NCBI GenBank assembly: GCA_035415725.1
Contig: DAOOGN010000075.1
Coordinates: forward strand, 1 to 22,969
Direction of reading: 5' to 3'
Length of the DNA stretch: 22,969 nucleotides
Source: DSWT01 sp035415725
GTDB lineage: Bacteria; Chloroflexota; Anaerolineae; B4-G1; SLSP01
The translations under genes were made by a program, and so were the position numbers. This document shows positions 1-7,017 of this stretch, one piece after another (position 1 is the first letter of the stretch; each line of letters begins with the position of its first letter). The notes under the pieces were generated by a model, which saw only the letters and a program-made list of their open reading frames with translations, had not been told where the DNA came from and ran no database searches.

Positions 1-55
1 AAACCTGGCATAGGGAATAAGTGGCTTCGTCAGGTTTACGAGCCTGAATAGATAC
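1..55 (-). repeat. Intergenic element copy A (cut by window edge)
   Basis: Read on the minus strand this is the end word TATCTATTCAGGC, then a small CAGG/CCTG hairpin, then CTTATTCCCTATGCC, running off the window start. It is nearly identical to the copies at 10087-10157 and 22846-22917. In the sense direction of the next gene (permease at 292) it ends GAATAGATAC at position 55, 236 nt before the start codon. This is the greatest distance of any copy. A second repeat module lies between it and the gene. Confidence 0.85.
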
Positions 56-60
56 AAAAA

Positions 61-291
61 TCAGTGCAATCCGTGTTATCTGGGACAAAAATTAAATAGG
101 AATGGCGCTTGAATGACCGTGGCCGGCCTCCCGACTGAGCCACCGCAGGCCCGGGCGTGGGTGGGCACGGTCGGAGACCGGCTTGAGCACTTCCCCATCA
201 TTGACCCTATCCCCTTGTGCTCTGGCGAGTTTGTGATACGCTTGCGATTCGTGTGGATGAGTGGTTTATTGGCCGAGGGGGGAGAATAATC
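61..291. other. Leader region of the permease gene
   Basis: No gene is seen. Positions 61-82 are word-like (AATCnGTG-type near repeats). Positions 149-188 hold a GC-rich module with the hairpin CGGTC-GGA-GACCG (168-180). The same module occurs at 17611-17652, where it is fused directly to a GAATAGATAC tail. I found no convincing -35/-10 pair. A purine-rich ribosome binding site (GGGGGGAG) precedes the ATG at 292. Confidence 0.6.
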
Positions 292-1494
292 ATGAAAACT
301 GCTGAATTACATCATGTCGCCAAACCTGCACCGCCTCATCATGTTTGGCAAGATGACAGCGCCGCGATTCCACGCGAGCGCAGTCTGCTGATTGCCTGGT
401 GGATTGCCGTTGTTCTGGCGCTAGCCTTCATCGTCGGGGCGACGGTGTTCAAGCCCGAACCTTATTGGGAAATCGTGCAGTTTATCGGCGACGGCCTGGT
501 CACCACGTTCCAAATCACCATCGTTTCGATGACCCTGGCGCTTATCCTGGGTTTGGTTGCGGGTTTGGGCCGTACTTCGACCAATCCGGTTTTCAATACG
601 TTGGCCTCGCTCTATGTCGAAGTCATCCGTGGCATCCCGCTGTTGGCGCAGTTGTTTTGGATCTATTATGCTCTGTCTCGCTTTATCAAACTGGGACCGA
701 CCGTGTCGGCGGTGTTGGGCTTGACGATCTGTTACGGCGCGTACATCGGCGAGACATTCCGAGGAGGAATTCAGTCGATCCCCAAGGGGCAGATGGAAGC
801 GGCGCGCGCTTTGGGCCTCACCCGCGGACAGGCAATGCGCTATGTCATCATCCCGCAGGCTGTGCGCGTCATCCTGCCGCCGGTGGGCAACGAGTTTATC
901 GCTATGCTCAAGGATTCGTCGCTGGTCTCCGTGCTGGCGATCTCCGACATGCTGCGCCGGGGGCGCGAGTATGCGTCGCGGACCTTCGCCTACTTCGAGA
1001 CATACACCCTGGTGGCGTTGGTTTATCTGCTGGTCACGTTGATCTTCTCGCGTGTCGTCTTCTATATCGAACAGGGGATGTCGCGCCAGGACAAAGAAAA
1101 GCCGGTATCGTTGATGCACCGTCTTGCCGGCGGCGTGGTCGATCTGGTGGTGTTGGATTTTCTCGGGTTGATCGTGTATGGCTTGATTCAAGCGGCGGCG
1201 TCGATTTTCACGGGACTGCCGGTGGCGTCAGTGCTGTTGATCGTGATGCTGGTGATGGGTCTGGGTTATGTTTTGTTTTTCTGGACGCGCGCTGGCCAGA
1301 CGCCGGGCATGATGGCCGTGGGCTTGCGCCTCTCTGATACGACAGGCGTGCATCCCACGCTGGTGCAGGCGCTGAAGCGGCTGCTGTTCCTGATCCTGCC
1401 GCTACCCGGGTTAAGCCTGTTGTGGATGTTGTGGTCGCCCACGGGGGAGCCGCTGCACGACCGCTTTGCGCATACCTACGTCGCCAGAGATTAG
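292..1494 (+). CDS. Polar amino acid ABC transporter permease fused to a C-terminal RDD domain
   Basis: This is a 400-residue membrane protein. Residues about 60-263 are a HisM/GlnP-type permease: several hydrophobic helices and an EAA loop at 169-196 (EAARALGLTRGQ then IIPQAVRVILP), which docks on the ATPase. Residues about 272-397 match the RDD family: R277 and D284 in the first helix (RLAGGVVD), the TRAGQTPGMMAVGLRL turn at 332-347, and a terminal HDRFAHTYV. RDD domains are normally separate small membrane proteins, so the fusion is odd. The ATG at 292 is chosen for its GGGGGGAG site; an upstream in-frame start at 217 adds 25 residues unlike the family. The ATPase gene follows on the same strand. 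The substrate is probably a polar amino acid, but no binding protein is in view to say which. Confidence 0.9.
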   Translation: MKTAELHHVAKPAPPHHVWQDDSAAIPRERSLLIAWWIAVVLALAFIVGATVFKPEPYWEIVQFIGDGLVTTFQITIVSMTLALILGLVAGLGRTSTNPVFNTLASLYVEVIRGIPLLAQLFWIYYALSRFIKLGPTVSAVLGLTICYGAYIGETFRGGIQSIPKGQMEAARALGLTRGQAMRYVIIPQAVRVILPPVGNEFIAMLKDSSLVSVLAISDMLRRGREYASRTFAYFETYTLVALVYLLVTLIFSRVVFYIEQGMSRQDKEKPVSLMHRLAGGVVDLVVLDFLGLIVYGLIQAAASIFTGLPVASVLLIVMLVMGLGYVLFFWTRAGQTPGMMAVGLRLSDTTGVHPTLVQALKRLLFLILPLPGLSLLWMLWSPTGEPLHDRFAHTYVARD

Positions 1495-1623
1495 AGGCAT
1501 TCATCATGAAGGGGGCGGTTCACCAGCGGTGGAATGAAAACTTTTCACCACGAGGGCACAAAGAAGCTGTGTTTTTTCTCTGTGAACTCGGGGTGCTCTG
1601 TGGCTATTTTCAAGGGAGTAGAG
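1495..1623. repeat. Spacer of repeated short words between permease and ATPase
   Basis: No gene is seen. Positions 1544-1607 are built from near repeats of CACgAgGGCACAAAG and CTCTGTGaaCTC / GCTCTGTGGC, a pattern of imperfectly repeated words seen again in several other spacers here. An in-frame ATG at 1534 would extend the ATPase through this text and is rejected. Confidence 0.55.
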
Positions 1624-2364
1624 ATGAGCACAACGCCGATGGTTCAAATTGTGAATTTGCATAAACGCTTTGGCCGTGTCCAGGCGCTCAACGGCATTAG
1701 CCTGGACGTGGAACGTGGGGAAGTCGTCGTCATCATCGGGCCAAGTGGATCGGGTAAGTCCACCCTGCTGCGCTGCGTCAATTGCCTGGAAGCGCCCACC
1801 AGCGGTGCCGTCTACATCGATGGCGTAGAGATTCGCGGTGATGATCACCAGATCAACCAGATGCGCGCTGAAGTGGGCATGGTATTCCAGCAGTTCAACC
1901 TCTTTCCTCACATGACGGCGCTTGAAAACATCATTTTGGGACCAATGACCGTTCATAAATGGGAACGCGACCGCGCCGTGGCCCTGGCTCATGACCTGCT
2001 GGCGAAGGTCGGCATCCCCGAAAAAGCCGATGTTTACCCGGAGCAACTGTCCGGCGGGCAGCAACAGCGCGTTGCCATTGCGCGCTCTCTGGCCATGGAG
2101 CCGAAAATTATGCTTTTCGACGAGCCGACGTCCGCCCTCGACCCGGAGATGATCAAGGAAGTGCTCGATGTGATGCTCGACCTGGCACGCGACGGCATGA
2201 CGATGCTCGTGGTCTCGCACGAGATGGGTTTTGCCCGCGCCGCCGCCAAACGCATCGTCTTTATGGACCAAGGGCAGATCATCGAGATGACCACGCCGGA
2301 ACTGTTGTACACGGCCCCTCAGCACGAGCGGACGAAGCGCTTTCTCAGCCAAATTTTGCATTAG
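1624..2364 (+). CDS. glnQ: Polar amino acid ABC transporter ATP-binding protein (GlnQ type)
   Basis: This 246-residue ATPase should power uptake through the permease encoded just upstream. All nucleotide-binding motifs are intact: Walker A GPSGSGKST (39-47), Q-loop glutamines at 89-90, signature LSGGQQQR (142-149), Walker B IMLFDEP (162-168), D-loop SALD (170-173) and switch histidine H199. Length and sequence style fit the GlnQ/HisP/ArtP group of type I importers. The ATG at 1624 is chosen because GGGAGTAGAG stands just before it and family homology starts there. The exact substrate cannot be told from the ATPase; glnQ is used in the broad family sense. Confidence 0.92.
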   Translation: MSTTPMVQIVNLHKRFGRVQALNGISLDVERGEVVVIIGPSGSGKSTLLRCVNCLEAPTSGAVYIDGVEIRGDDHQINQMRAEVGMVFQQFNLFPHMTALENIILGPMTVHKWERDRAVALAHDLLAKVGIPEKADVYPEQLSGGQQQRVAIARSLAMEPKIMLFDEPTSALDPEMIKEVLDVMLDLARDGMTMLVVSHEMGFARAAAKRIVFMDQGQIIEMTTPELLYTAPQHERTKRFLSQILH

Positions 2365-2455
2365 TCCAAAGTCCGCAGTTGATAGTCCGAAGTCAAATTT
2401 TGCGCTCATGTGACCTGGCGTTTCTACTTTCTAATTTCTGATCTCTAATTTCTAA
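2363..2455. repeat. Spacer of AGTCC-AAGTC and TTTCTAATTTCT words
   Basis: The 92-bp gap holds two short word repeats: AGTCCaAAGTCCgcagttgatAGTCCgAAGTC (2363-2394, shown here in part only) and TTTCTA/CTAATTTCT units (2421-2455). No Shine-Dalgarno motif is visible before the following ATG at 2457, so translation of the next gene may be weak or may start another way. Confidence 0.5.
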
Positions 2456-2456
2456 A

Positions 2457-3497
2457 ATGATGACCAGCCGCGAACGTGTGAGGCGCGCTTTGCGCTTTGA
2501 GCATCCCGACCGTGCACCCCGTCACCTGTGGACGTTGCCGGGCGTGCCGCTGTTTCACGCCGCTGAGTTGGCGGCACTACGCGCCCGCTTCCCCGAGGAC
2601 ATCGCCGGGCCGGACGTGCAGTATGGACGCGCGGAACGCGCACACGGCATCCCCAATCAGGTGGGCGTGTATACCGACGAATGGGGCTGTACGTGGGAAG
2701 TGCTCCAACCCGGCGTTATCGGTGAGGTCAAGCGTGCGCCGCTGGACGACTGGGCCGCGCTGGCGCACTATCGCCCGCCTGACGAAATCCTGGCGAACGC
2801 CGACTTCGGCCAGGTGAACGCAAGCTGTGCGCAGAGCGACAGGTTCATCCTCGCTGGCACCACCGTGCGGCCCTTCGAGCGGATGCAGTTCGTCCGCGGT
2901 ACGGAAAAACTCTACGTCGATCTGGCCTATGGGACGGCGGAGCTGCTTACCTTGCGCGATATGGTCCACGAGTTCTTTCTCCGCGAATTGGCATTGTGGA
3001 TGCGGACTGACGTGGATGGGGTCAGCTTCATGGACGACTGGGGCGCGCAACACCGCTTGCTCATCTCCCCGCAGATGTGGCGTGAGCTGTTCAAGCCACT
3101 CTATGCCGATTACGTGACGCTTATCCACAGCGCCGGGAAGTTCGCCTTCATGCATTCGGATGGACACATTGCGGCCATCTATCCCGATCTGATCGAGATT
3201 GGCGTGGACGCGCTTAACTCTCAACTGTTCTGTATGGACATCGAGGCGCTTGGACAGGCATACCGGGGCAAAATCACTTTCTGGGGCGAAATCGACCGCC
3301 AGCGCTTGCTGCCCTTCGGCACGCCGGACGAGGTGAAAGCGGGCGTGCGTCACGTGCGCCGCGCCCTCGACGACGGCGCCGGCGGCGTCATCGCGCAATG
3401 CGAGTGGGGCAACGATGTGCCGATGGATAACATCGCTGCCGTCTTCGAAGCCTGGCTGGAACCAAAAGAATGGTCAACGGATTTAAAAATCCGTTGA
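2457..3497 (+). CDS. Uroporphyrinogen decarboxylase-superfamily protein (not HemE)
   Basis: This 346-residue protein belongs to the URO-D/methyltransferase (MtaA/CmuA-like) TIM-barrel superfamily. The N-terminus TSRERVRRALRFEHPDRAP (3-21) is the usual opening of these proteins. Later blocks are DGVSFMDDWG (187-196), KFAFMHSDGHI (228-238), a cysteine at 259 and ITFWGEID (273-280). The His/Asp/Cys positions could bind a metal as in corrinoid methyltransferases; this is inference. The heme-pathway arginine signature is not evident. It lies upstream of a creatininase-family gene with 27 bp between, probably one transcript. The last residues (about STDLKIR) and the stop are encoded by a palindrome at 3473-3498 and may not be native. 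The start is uncertain: two adjacent ATGs, no clear ribosome site. Substrate unknown. Confidence 0.8.
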   Translation: MMTSRERVRRALRFEHPDRAPRHLWTLPGVPLFHAAELAALRARFPEDIAGPDVQYGRAERAHGIPNQVGVYTDEWGCTWEVLQPGVIGEVKRAPLDDWAALAHYRPPDEILANADFGQVNASCAQSDRFILAGTTVRPFERMQFVRGTEKLYVDLAYGTAELLTLRDMVHEFFLRELALWMRTDVDGVSFMDDWGAQHRLLISPQMWRELFKPLYADYVTLIHSAGKFAFMHSDGHIAAIYPDLIEIGVDALNSQLFCMDIEALGQAYRGKITFWGEIDRQRLLPFGTPDEVKAGVRHVRRALDDGAGGVIAQCEWGNDVPMDNIAAVFEAWLEPKEWSTDLKIR

Positions 3498-3498
3498 C
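3473..3498. repeat. Perfect 12-bp palindrome over the stop codon
   Basis: GTCAACGGATTT (3473-3484) and its exact complement AAATCCGTTGAC (3487-3498) are separated by AA. The TGA of the URO-D-like gene lies inside the right arm. As RNA it would form a strong hairpin directly before the ribosome site of the next gene (3508-3515). It has no U-tract, so it is more likely an inserted repeat or mRNA-stability hairpin than a classic terminator. Confidence 0.85.
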
Positions 3499-3524
3499 AT
3501 AGTATGCAGAGAGGGAAAATAACT

Positions 3525-4322
3525 ATGCAATGGGAAAACTTGACCGTAACGGCGTTTGCGCAGGCCGTGCGTGAGACCGGCGTCTGCGTGCTGGCGATGG
3601 GCGTGCTGGAGAAGCACAGCGAGCACCTGCCTCTGGGCACGGACTTCCTCAACGCGCACAAAATCGCGTGTCTGGCGGCGGAGCAGTCACCGGCGGTAGT
3701 CTTCCCGCCGTTCTACTTCGGCCAGATTTACGAAGCGCGCTGTTTTCCCGGCGCCCTGACGCTCAAACCTACGTTACTGCTGGATGTGATCCAGGGCGTC
3801 TGCGACGAAATCGGACGCAACGGTTTCAAAAAGATCATCGTCTTCAACGGGCATGGCGGCAACACGCACTTGCTGCACTTCCTGGCGCAGTGCGCCTTGT
3901 GGGAGGAAAAGCCGTATCAGTTGTACTTACCGCTGGGCCTCACCCCGGAGCGCGAAGCGCAATGGAAGGCCATCGTCGAGACCGAGTTCCACGGCCACGC
4001 CTGCGAGTGCGAAACATCCATCACCCTGGCAAATTATCCTGAGCTGGTGCACATGGAACTCGTCCCGGCGGAACCGGCATTGCCGCTCAACCGGCTGGCG
4101 CATCTGCCAGCGACGCACACCGGCATCGCGTGGTACGCGAATCACCCTGATCACTACGCCGGCGACGCCCGCCCCGCGACGCGCGAAAAAGGCCTCGCAC
4201 TGCGCCAACTGGAGATCGACAACCTGGCCGAGTACATCGTGGCAGTCAAGGCAGATCAGGTTGTGCCGGCGCTATCCCGCGAGTTTTTCGCCCGGAGCGC
4301 CGAACTCCTCACCGGAGATTGA
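3525..4322 (+). CDS. Creatininase-family amidohydrolase
   Basis: This 265-residue protein is a likely metal-dependent amidase of the creatininase (creatinine amidohydrolase/FAPy deformylase) family. Seen in sequence: the metal motif GVLEKHSEHLPLGTDF (26-41; E29, H31, D40 as likely ligands), FNGHGGN (107-113; H110) and HACECETS (158-165), the family's HAGExETS block with Cys replacing the usual Gly. The ATG at 3525 is chosen for AGAGAGGG nine bases upstream rather than the ATG at 3504. The gene follows the URO-D-like gene and overlaps the convergent amidohydrolase by 14 bp. The family includes creatininase, mycofactocin MftE and formamide hydrolases, so the substrate is open. With the ABC importer upstream, a role in catabolism of an N-containing solute is possible. 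Confidence 0.88.
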   Translation: MQWENLTVTAFAQAVRETGVCVLAMGVLEKHSEHLPLGTDFLNAHKIACLAAEQSPAVVFPPFYFGQIYEARCFPGALTLKPTLLLDVIQGVCDEIGRNGFKKIIVFNGHGGNTHLLHFLAQCALWEEKPYQLYLPLGLTPEREAQWKAIVETEFHGHACECETSITLANYPELVHMELVPAEPALPLNRLAHLPATHTGIAWYANHPDHYAGDARPATREKGLALRQLEIDNLAEYIVAVKADQVVPALSREFFARSAELLTGD

Positions 4323-5067
4323 ACAGCCTGGCGGCATTACCGCCCATGACCAGGTCGCGCTCGGCGGATGTGACATCGTCTGCCAGCGCGGCCTCGTAAG
4401 TCGCACGGACGACGTGGGGCCGCTGGAAGGGCGCGTCGGTGCCGAAGAGAACGCGCGTGGCGCCGAGCGTCTTGATGGCGTACATTACGGCGCGCTCGGT
4501 GGTCGCGCTGCCGACCAGAAACATATTCGGACAGCGGTGGGCGATTTCGACAACGGCCTGGTTCATATCCCAGTTTGCCATCCCCATGTGGACCATCAGC
4601 ACGGGCATTTCGGGGTACATCCGCGCTACGCGCTCTGCCCGGAAGGGGTGAGTGTTCTCGTAGAAGTCCGCGCCGATGTGGAACGCCAGCATCACGCCTG
4701 CCGTGGCGATTTCTTCGATGACGGGCAGCGCCAATAGCGGATCGTCGATGCGATAATGGTTCTGTGCCCCGTTGAGTTTAACCCCGTACAGGCCGTACTC
4801 TTCGACGCAGACCTTCACCATCTTTTTGGCGTGCTCCACGCTGACGGTGGGATCGGCCCAGCCAAAGCCGAGGATTTTGTCGGGATAGCGGCGCATCGCG
4901 TCGTACACGTAGCGATTATGACCTTCGATTTCCTCCCCCTGATAGTCGGGCTTGAGCCAGGTTAGCGTCTTGTCGATGCCGGCGCGTTCCATCCGCCGGA
5001 GGTGTTCCTCCAGCGCGAACGCACCGCCGGTAGGGGCAATGTGGGTGTCTGCGTCAATGATAAGCAT
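4309..5067 (-). CDS. TIM-barrel amidohydrolase (Amidohydro_2 / PF04909 type)
   Basis: This 252-residue protein looks like a small metal-dependent hydrolase or decarboxylase of the amidohydrolase-2 family. Visible are DADTH at 5-9 (first strand), VKLNG (96-100), histidines H130 and H160 at strand ends, GTDAPF (209-214) with the catalytic-type Asp D211, and the family's closing block MGGNAARLF (241-249). The ATG at 5067 is preceded by GGAGGAAA, a strong ribosome site. It is transcribed towards the creatininase gene and the two 3' ends overlap by 14 bp. Members act on varied carboxylic or lactone substrates, so no specific reaction is assigned. Confidence 0.85.
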   Translation of the reverse strand: MLIIDADTHIAPTGGAFALEEHLRRMERAGIDKTLTWLKPDYQGEEIEGHNRYVYDAMRRYPDKILGFGWADPTVSVEHAKKMVKVCVEEYGLYGVKLNGAQNHYRIDDPLLALPVIEEIATAGVMLAFHIGADFYENTHPFRAERVARMYPEMPVLMVHMGMANWDMNQAVVEIAHRCPNMFLVGSATTERAVMYAIKTLGATRVLFGTDAPFQRPHVVRATYEAALADDVTSAERDLVMGGNAARLFNLR

Positions 5068-5160
5068 AGCCAGTTTCCTCCATTCGACCCCGCGAAATCC
5101 TGAAGAACCTGTTTTCTCTGCGTTCCCAGCGACCTCCGCGGTGAGAAACAGGCCACGGCA
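5068..5160. repeat. Spacer with CTCTGCG / CTCCGCGG word repeat
   Basis: Between the RNase HI stop and the amidohydrolase start, positions 5111-5150 carry TTTCTCTGCGTTCCCAGCG followed by CCTCCGCGGTGAGAAA, the imperfect-word style seen in other spacers. The outer TTTCTC and GAGAAA ends are inverted, so the stretch could also fold. No gene is seen. Confidence 0.45.
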
Positions 5161-5655
5161 TCACTTCTGTTTGATCTTGTGTTCTATCTCGTAAACCTCA
5201 TCCGCCGGGAGATGCGACTGCGCCGCGGCCTGCTTGGCGAGAGCGTCGCAGCGTTCATTGTCGGGATTGCCCTCGTGACTGCGCACCCACACAAAGGTGA
5301 CGGTGTGCTTTTCGAGCAGTGGCAGCAGTTCGAGCCACAGATCGACGTTGAGCGCCGGTTCGTTTTTCGTGCGCATCCACCCGTGGGCTTGCCAGCGCTT
5401 CACCCAGCCTTGCGTGATCGCCTGGCACAGGTATTGCGAGTCGGTGTACAGTGTCACTTGACAGGGTTCCTTCAACGCGCGCAGCGCTTCGATCGCCGCC
5501 AGAATTTCCATGCGATTGTTGGTTGTCCAACGGAATCCACCCGCAAGCTCACGGGTATGTTCCCCGTAATGTAAGACAATGCCATAGCCTCCCGGCCCTG
5601 GATTGCCGATGGCACTGCCGTCGGTATAGATGGTGACGTGTTTGGGGGTAGCCAT
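5161..5655 (-). CDS. rnhA: Ribonuclease HI
   Basis: This 164-residue enzyme cuts the RNA strand of RNA-DNA hybrids in the cytoplasm (primer and R-loop removal). The fold signature is complete: YTDGSAIGNPGPGGYG from residue 10 with catalytic D12, E50 in NNRMEI, D72 in LYTDSQYL, H127 in VRSHEGNPDNERCDALA and D137. Length matches bacterial RNase HI (about 155 residues). The ATG at 5655 is chosen over an upstream in-frame ATG at 5733 because homology begins there and a good -35/-10 pair places transcription start at about the start codon. There is no Shine-Dalgarno motif. The gene diverges from the lipoprotein gene at 5791. Confidence 0.95.
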   Translation of the reverse strand: MATPKHVTIYTDGSAIGNPGPGGYGIVLHYGEHTRELAGGFRWTTNNRMEILAAIEALRALKEPCQVTLYTDSQYLCQAITQGWVKRWQAHGWMRTKNEPALNVDLWLELLPLLEKHTVTFVWVRSHEGNPDNERCDALAKQAAAQSHLPADEVYEIEHKIKQK

Positions 5656-5661
5656 AGCTCT

Positions 5662-5690
5662 ATTATAGTCGAATAGAGTCGAAAGTTCAA
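5662..5690 (-). promoter_or_regulatory. Sigma70-type promoter for RNase HI, predicted leaderless
   Basis: On the minus strand, TTGAAC (5690-5685) and a perfect TATAAT (5667-5662) are 17 bp apart. The expected transcription start, 6-8 nt beyond TATAAT, falls at or next to the ATG (5655-5653), so the mRNA would have almost no leader. The -35 box lies inside a stretch of AAGTTC/AAGTC word repeats (5672-5708). Confidence 0.65.
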
Positions 5691-5741
5691 AGTCTGAAGT
5701 CGCAAGTCGTTTGCCCGGGGTGGGGATGATCAAACCGGCGC

Positions 5742-5769
5742 TTGACGCCTGTTGTAGTTTGGTTATAGT
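5742..5769 (+). promoter_or_regulatory. Sigma70-type promoter for the LysM/CAP lipoprotein
   Basis: TTGACG (5742-5747) and TATAGT (5764-5769) are 16 bp apart on the plus strand. They are followed by GTGGAGG, a ribosome site, and the ATG at 5791. The predicted leader is about 15 nt. Confidence 0.55.
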
Positions 5770-5790
5770 GGCGGGTGGAGGTTATTGAGG

Positions 5791-6948
5791 ATGCGATCTG
5801 GCTATAGGTGGGTTTGGATCATATTGTGTGGTCTGGTGTTGAATGCATGTACACCGGGCACGGTGGATGCGCCGTTGCCACTGACGACAACTCCGACATC
5901 GGCCATGCCGCATCTGGTGGTGGCGACGTTTACGCCCGTGGCCATGGCTGAGCGTGTGGCGGAGGAATCAACCTTGACCCCGGCGGACTCGTTGGCAACC
6001 CCGGAAGTGGTTCCAACCGGTGTAGCGGCTAGCGTGTTGCCTTTCACCCACTACACCGTCGTGCCGGGCGATACCCTGTTGGGTCTGGCGCTGAAATACG
6101 GCCTTCCTATGGCCGTGATTCAGTTGCAGAACGACCTGGGTAACTCAACACTGCTGAAAGCGGGACAGGAACTGGTGATTCCACCGGCAGTGGGATGGGA
6201 GGGGGCGTCGCCGTTCTGGGCTGTGTACGAAGTTCAGGAGGGTGATGTGTTGAGTGCTATTGCCACCGATTATGGGTTCGATGTGGCGACGCTGCAAGAT
6301 GTCAACGGGCTGGCGGACGCGGATTTGTTAAGCGTAGGTCAGGCGTTAATTCTGCCGCTGACCGCGCCCGCGGATTTTGTCCTGGCCGAAAACCGCCCGG
6401 ACCCTCCTACGGCTGTTCCACTGCCTGCGGCAACATCCATCCCCCCGGTGGTGGCGGCTAACGCGCCGCTAGTTCCAGAAGACACTTCCCCTGCTCCGAC
6501 CGAGATTCCGGACACCGCACCGGTTACAGTGCCGGCTCTACCTGCTGATGTCGCCGGATTCCCTGCCGACATTTTCCGCCTCATCAACGAACAGCGCACT
6601 GCCTACGGCCTCGCGCCACTGGCATGGAATGCGACGTTGGCGCGCGCGGCCCAGCTCCACGCCGACGATTGCTACGCGCGTGGTTGGTGCGGCCACACCG
6701 GCTCCGATAGCTCGACGATGAAGGAGCGCATCATCCGCCAGGGTTATGACCCGGTGCGTTGGTCTGAGTGTTGGGCGTGGTACGACACGCCGACGATGGC
6801 GGTGGCGATGTGGATGGACGAGACCCCCCCGAACGATCCTCATCGGCGTACAATCCTCAGCACATGGCTGACGGAAGTTGGGGTAGGAGTTGTCCCCGGT
6901 AACGAGCGAGGGTATTACTTCATCGCGGATTTCGGCACACCGCGCTAA
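5791..6948 (+). CDS. Lipoprotein with two LysM domains and a CAP/SCP domain
   Basis: This 385-residue exported protein has a short basic start, a hydrophobic segment and a lipobox LVLNAC with C20, so it should be lipid-anchored outside the membrane. A Thr/Pro-rich linker leads to LysM 1 (about 87-132, YTVVPGDTLLGLALKYG...LVIPP) and LysM 2 (about 145-190, YEVQEGDVLSAIATDYG), both expected to bind peptidoglycan. A second Pro/Ala/Thr-rich linker leads to a CAP (SCP/PR-1) domain at about 256-385 with NEQR, LHADDC, GHTGSD and the closing YYFIADFG. The histidines and acidic residues of the CAP cavity appear present, but its function is not predictable. The ATG at 5791 has GTGGAGG upstream; a TTG at 5785 is less likely. 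Confidence 0.88.
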   Translation: MRSGYRWVWIILCGLVLNACTPGTVDAPLPLTTTPTSAMPHLVVATFTPVAMAERVAEESTLTPADSLATPEVVPTGVAASVLPFTHYTVVPGDTLLGLALKYGLPMAVIQLQNDLGNSTLLKAGQELVIPPAVGWEGASPFWAVYEVQEGDVLSAIATDYGFDVATLQDVNGLADADLLSVGQALILPLTAPADFVLAENRPDPPTAVPLPAATSIPPVVAANAPLVPEDTSPAPTEIPDTAPVTVPALPADVAGFPADIFRLINEQRTAYGLAPLAWNATLARAAQLHADDCYARGWCGHTGSDSSTMKERIIRQGYDPVRWSECWAWYDTPTMAVAMWMDETPPNDPHRRTILSTWLTEVGVGVVPGNERGYYFIADFGTPR

Positions 6949-6955
6949 CGGTTGT

Positions 6956-7012
6956 GTAGGGGCAACTTGAGTCATTGCCTTGACCAGGAGAGCGACTGAA
7001 GTTCGCCCCTAC
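6956..7012. terminator. 57-bp inverted repeat between convergent genes
   Basis: GTAGGGGC (6956-6963) and GCCCCTAC (7005-7012) begin and end a long imperfect inverted repeat. The next bases, AACTTgAGTC and GACTgAAGTT, continue the pairing. It fills the gap between two converging 3' ends (stops at 6948 and 7018) and could end transcription both ways by structure, although there is no U-tract. Its sharp ends resemble a small non-autonomous repeat. Confidence 0.6.
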
Positions 7013-7017
7013 GCTTG

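Noticed and set aside
421..1191. Long minus-strand frame inside the permease gene
   Set aside because: It is antisense to a clear ABC permease, rich in Gln/Arg/Asp, with no family motifs; a shadow of codon bias.
1504..2409. 301-residue minus-strand frame over the ATPase gene
   Set aside because: The plus strand encodes an intact GlnQ-type ATPase with every motif; the antisense product resembles nothing I recognise.
3853..4737. 294-residue plus-strand frame bridging the creatininase and amidohydrolase genes
   Set aside because: It is out of frame with the creatininase and antisense to the amidohydrolase, and its product is Arg/Ser/Thr-rich noise.
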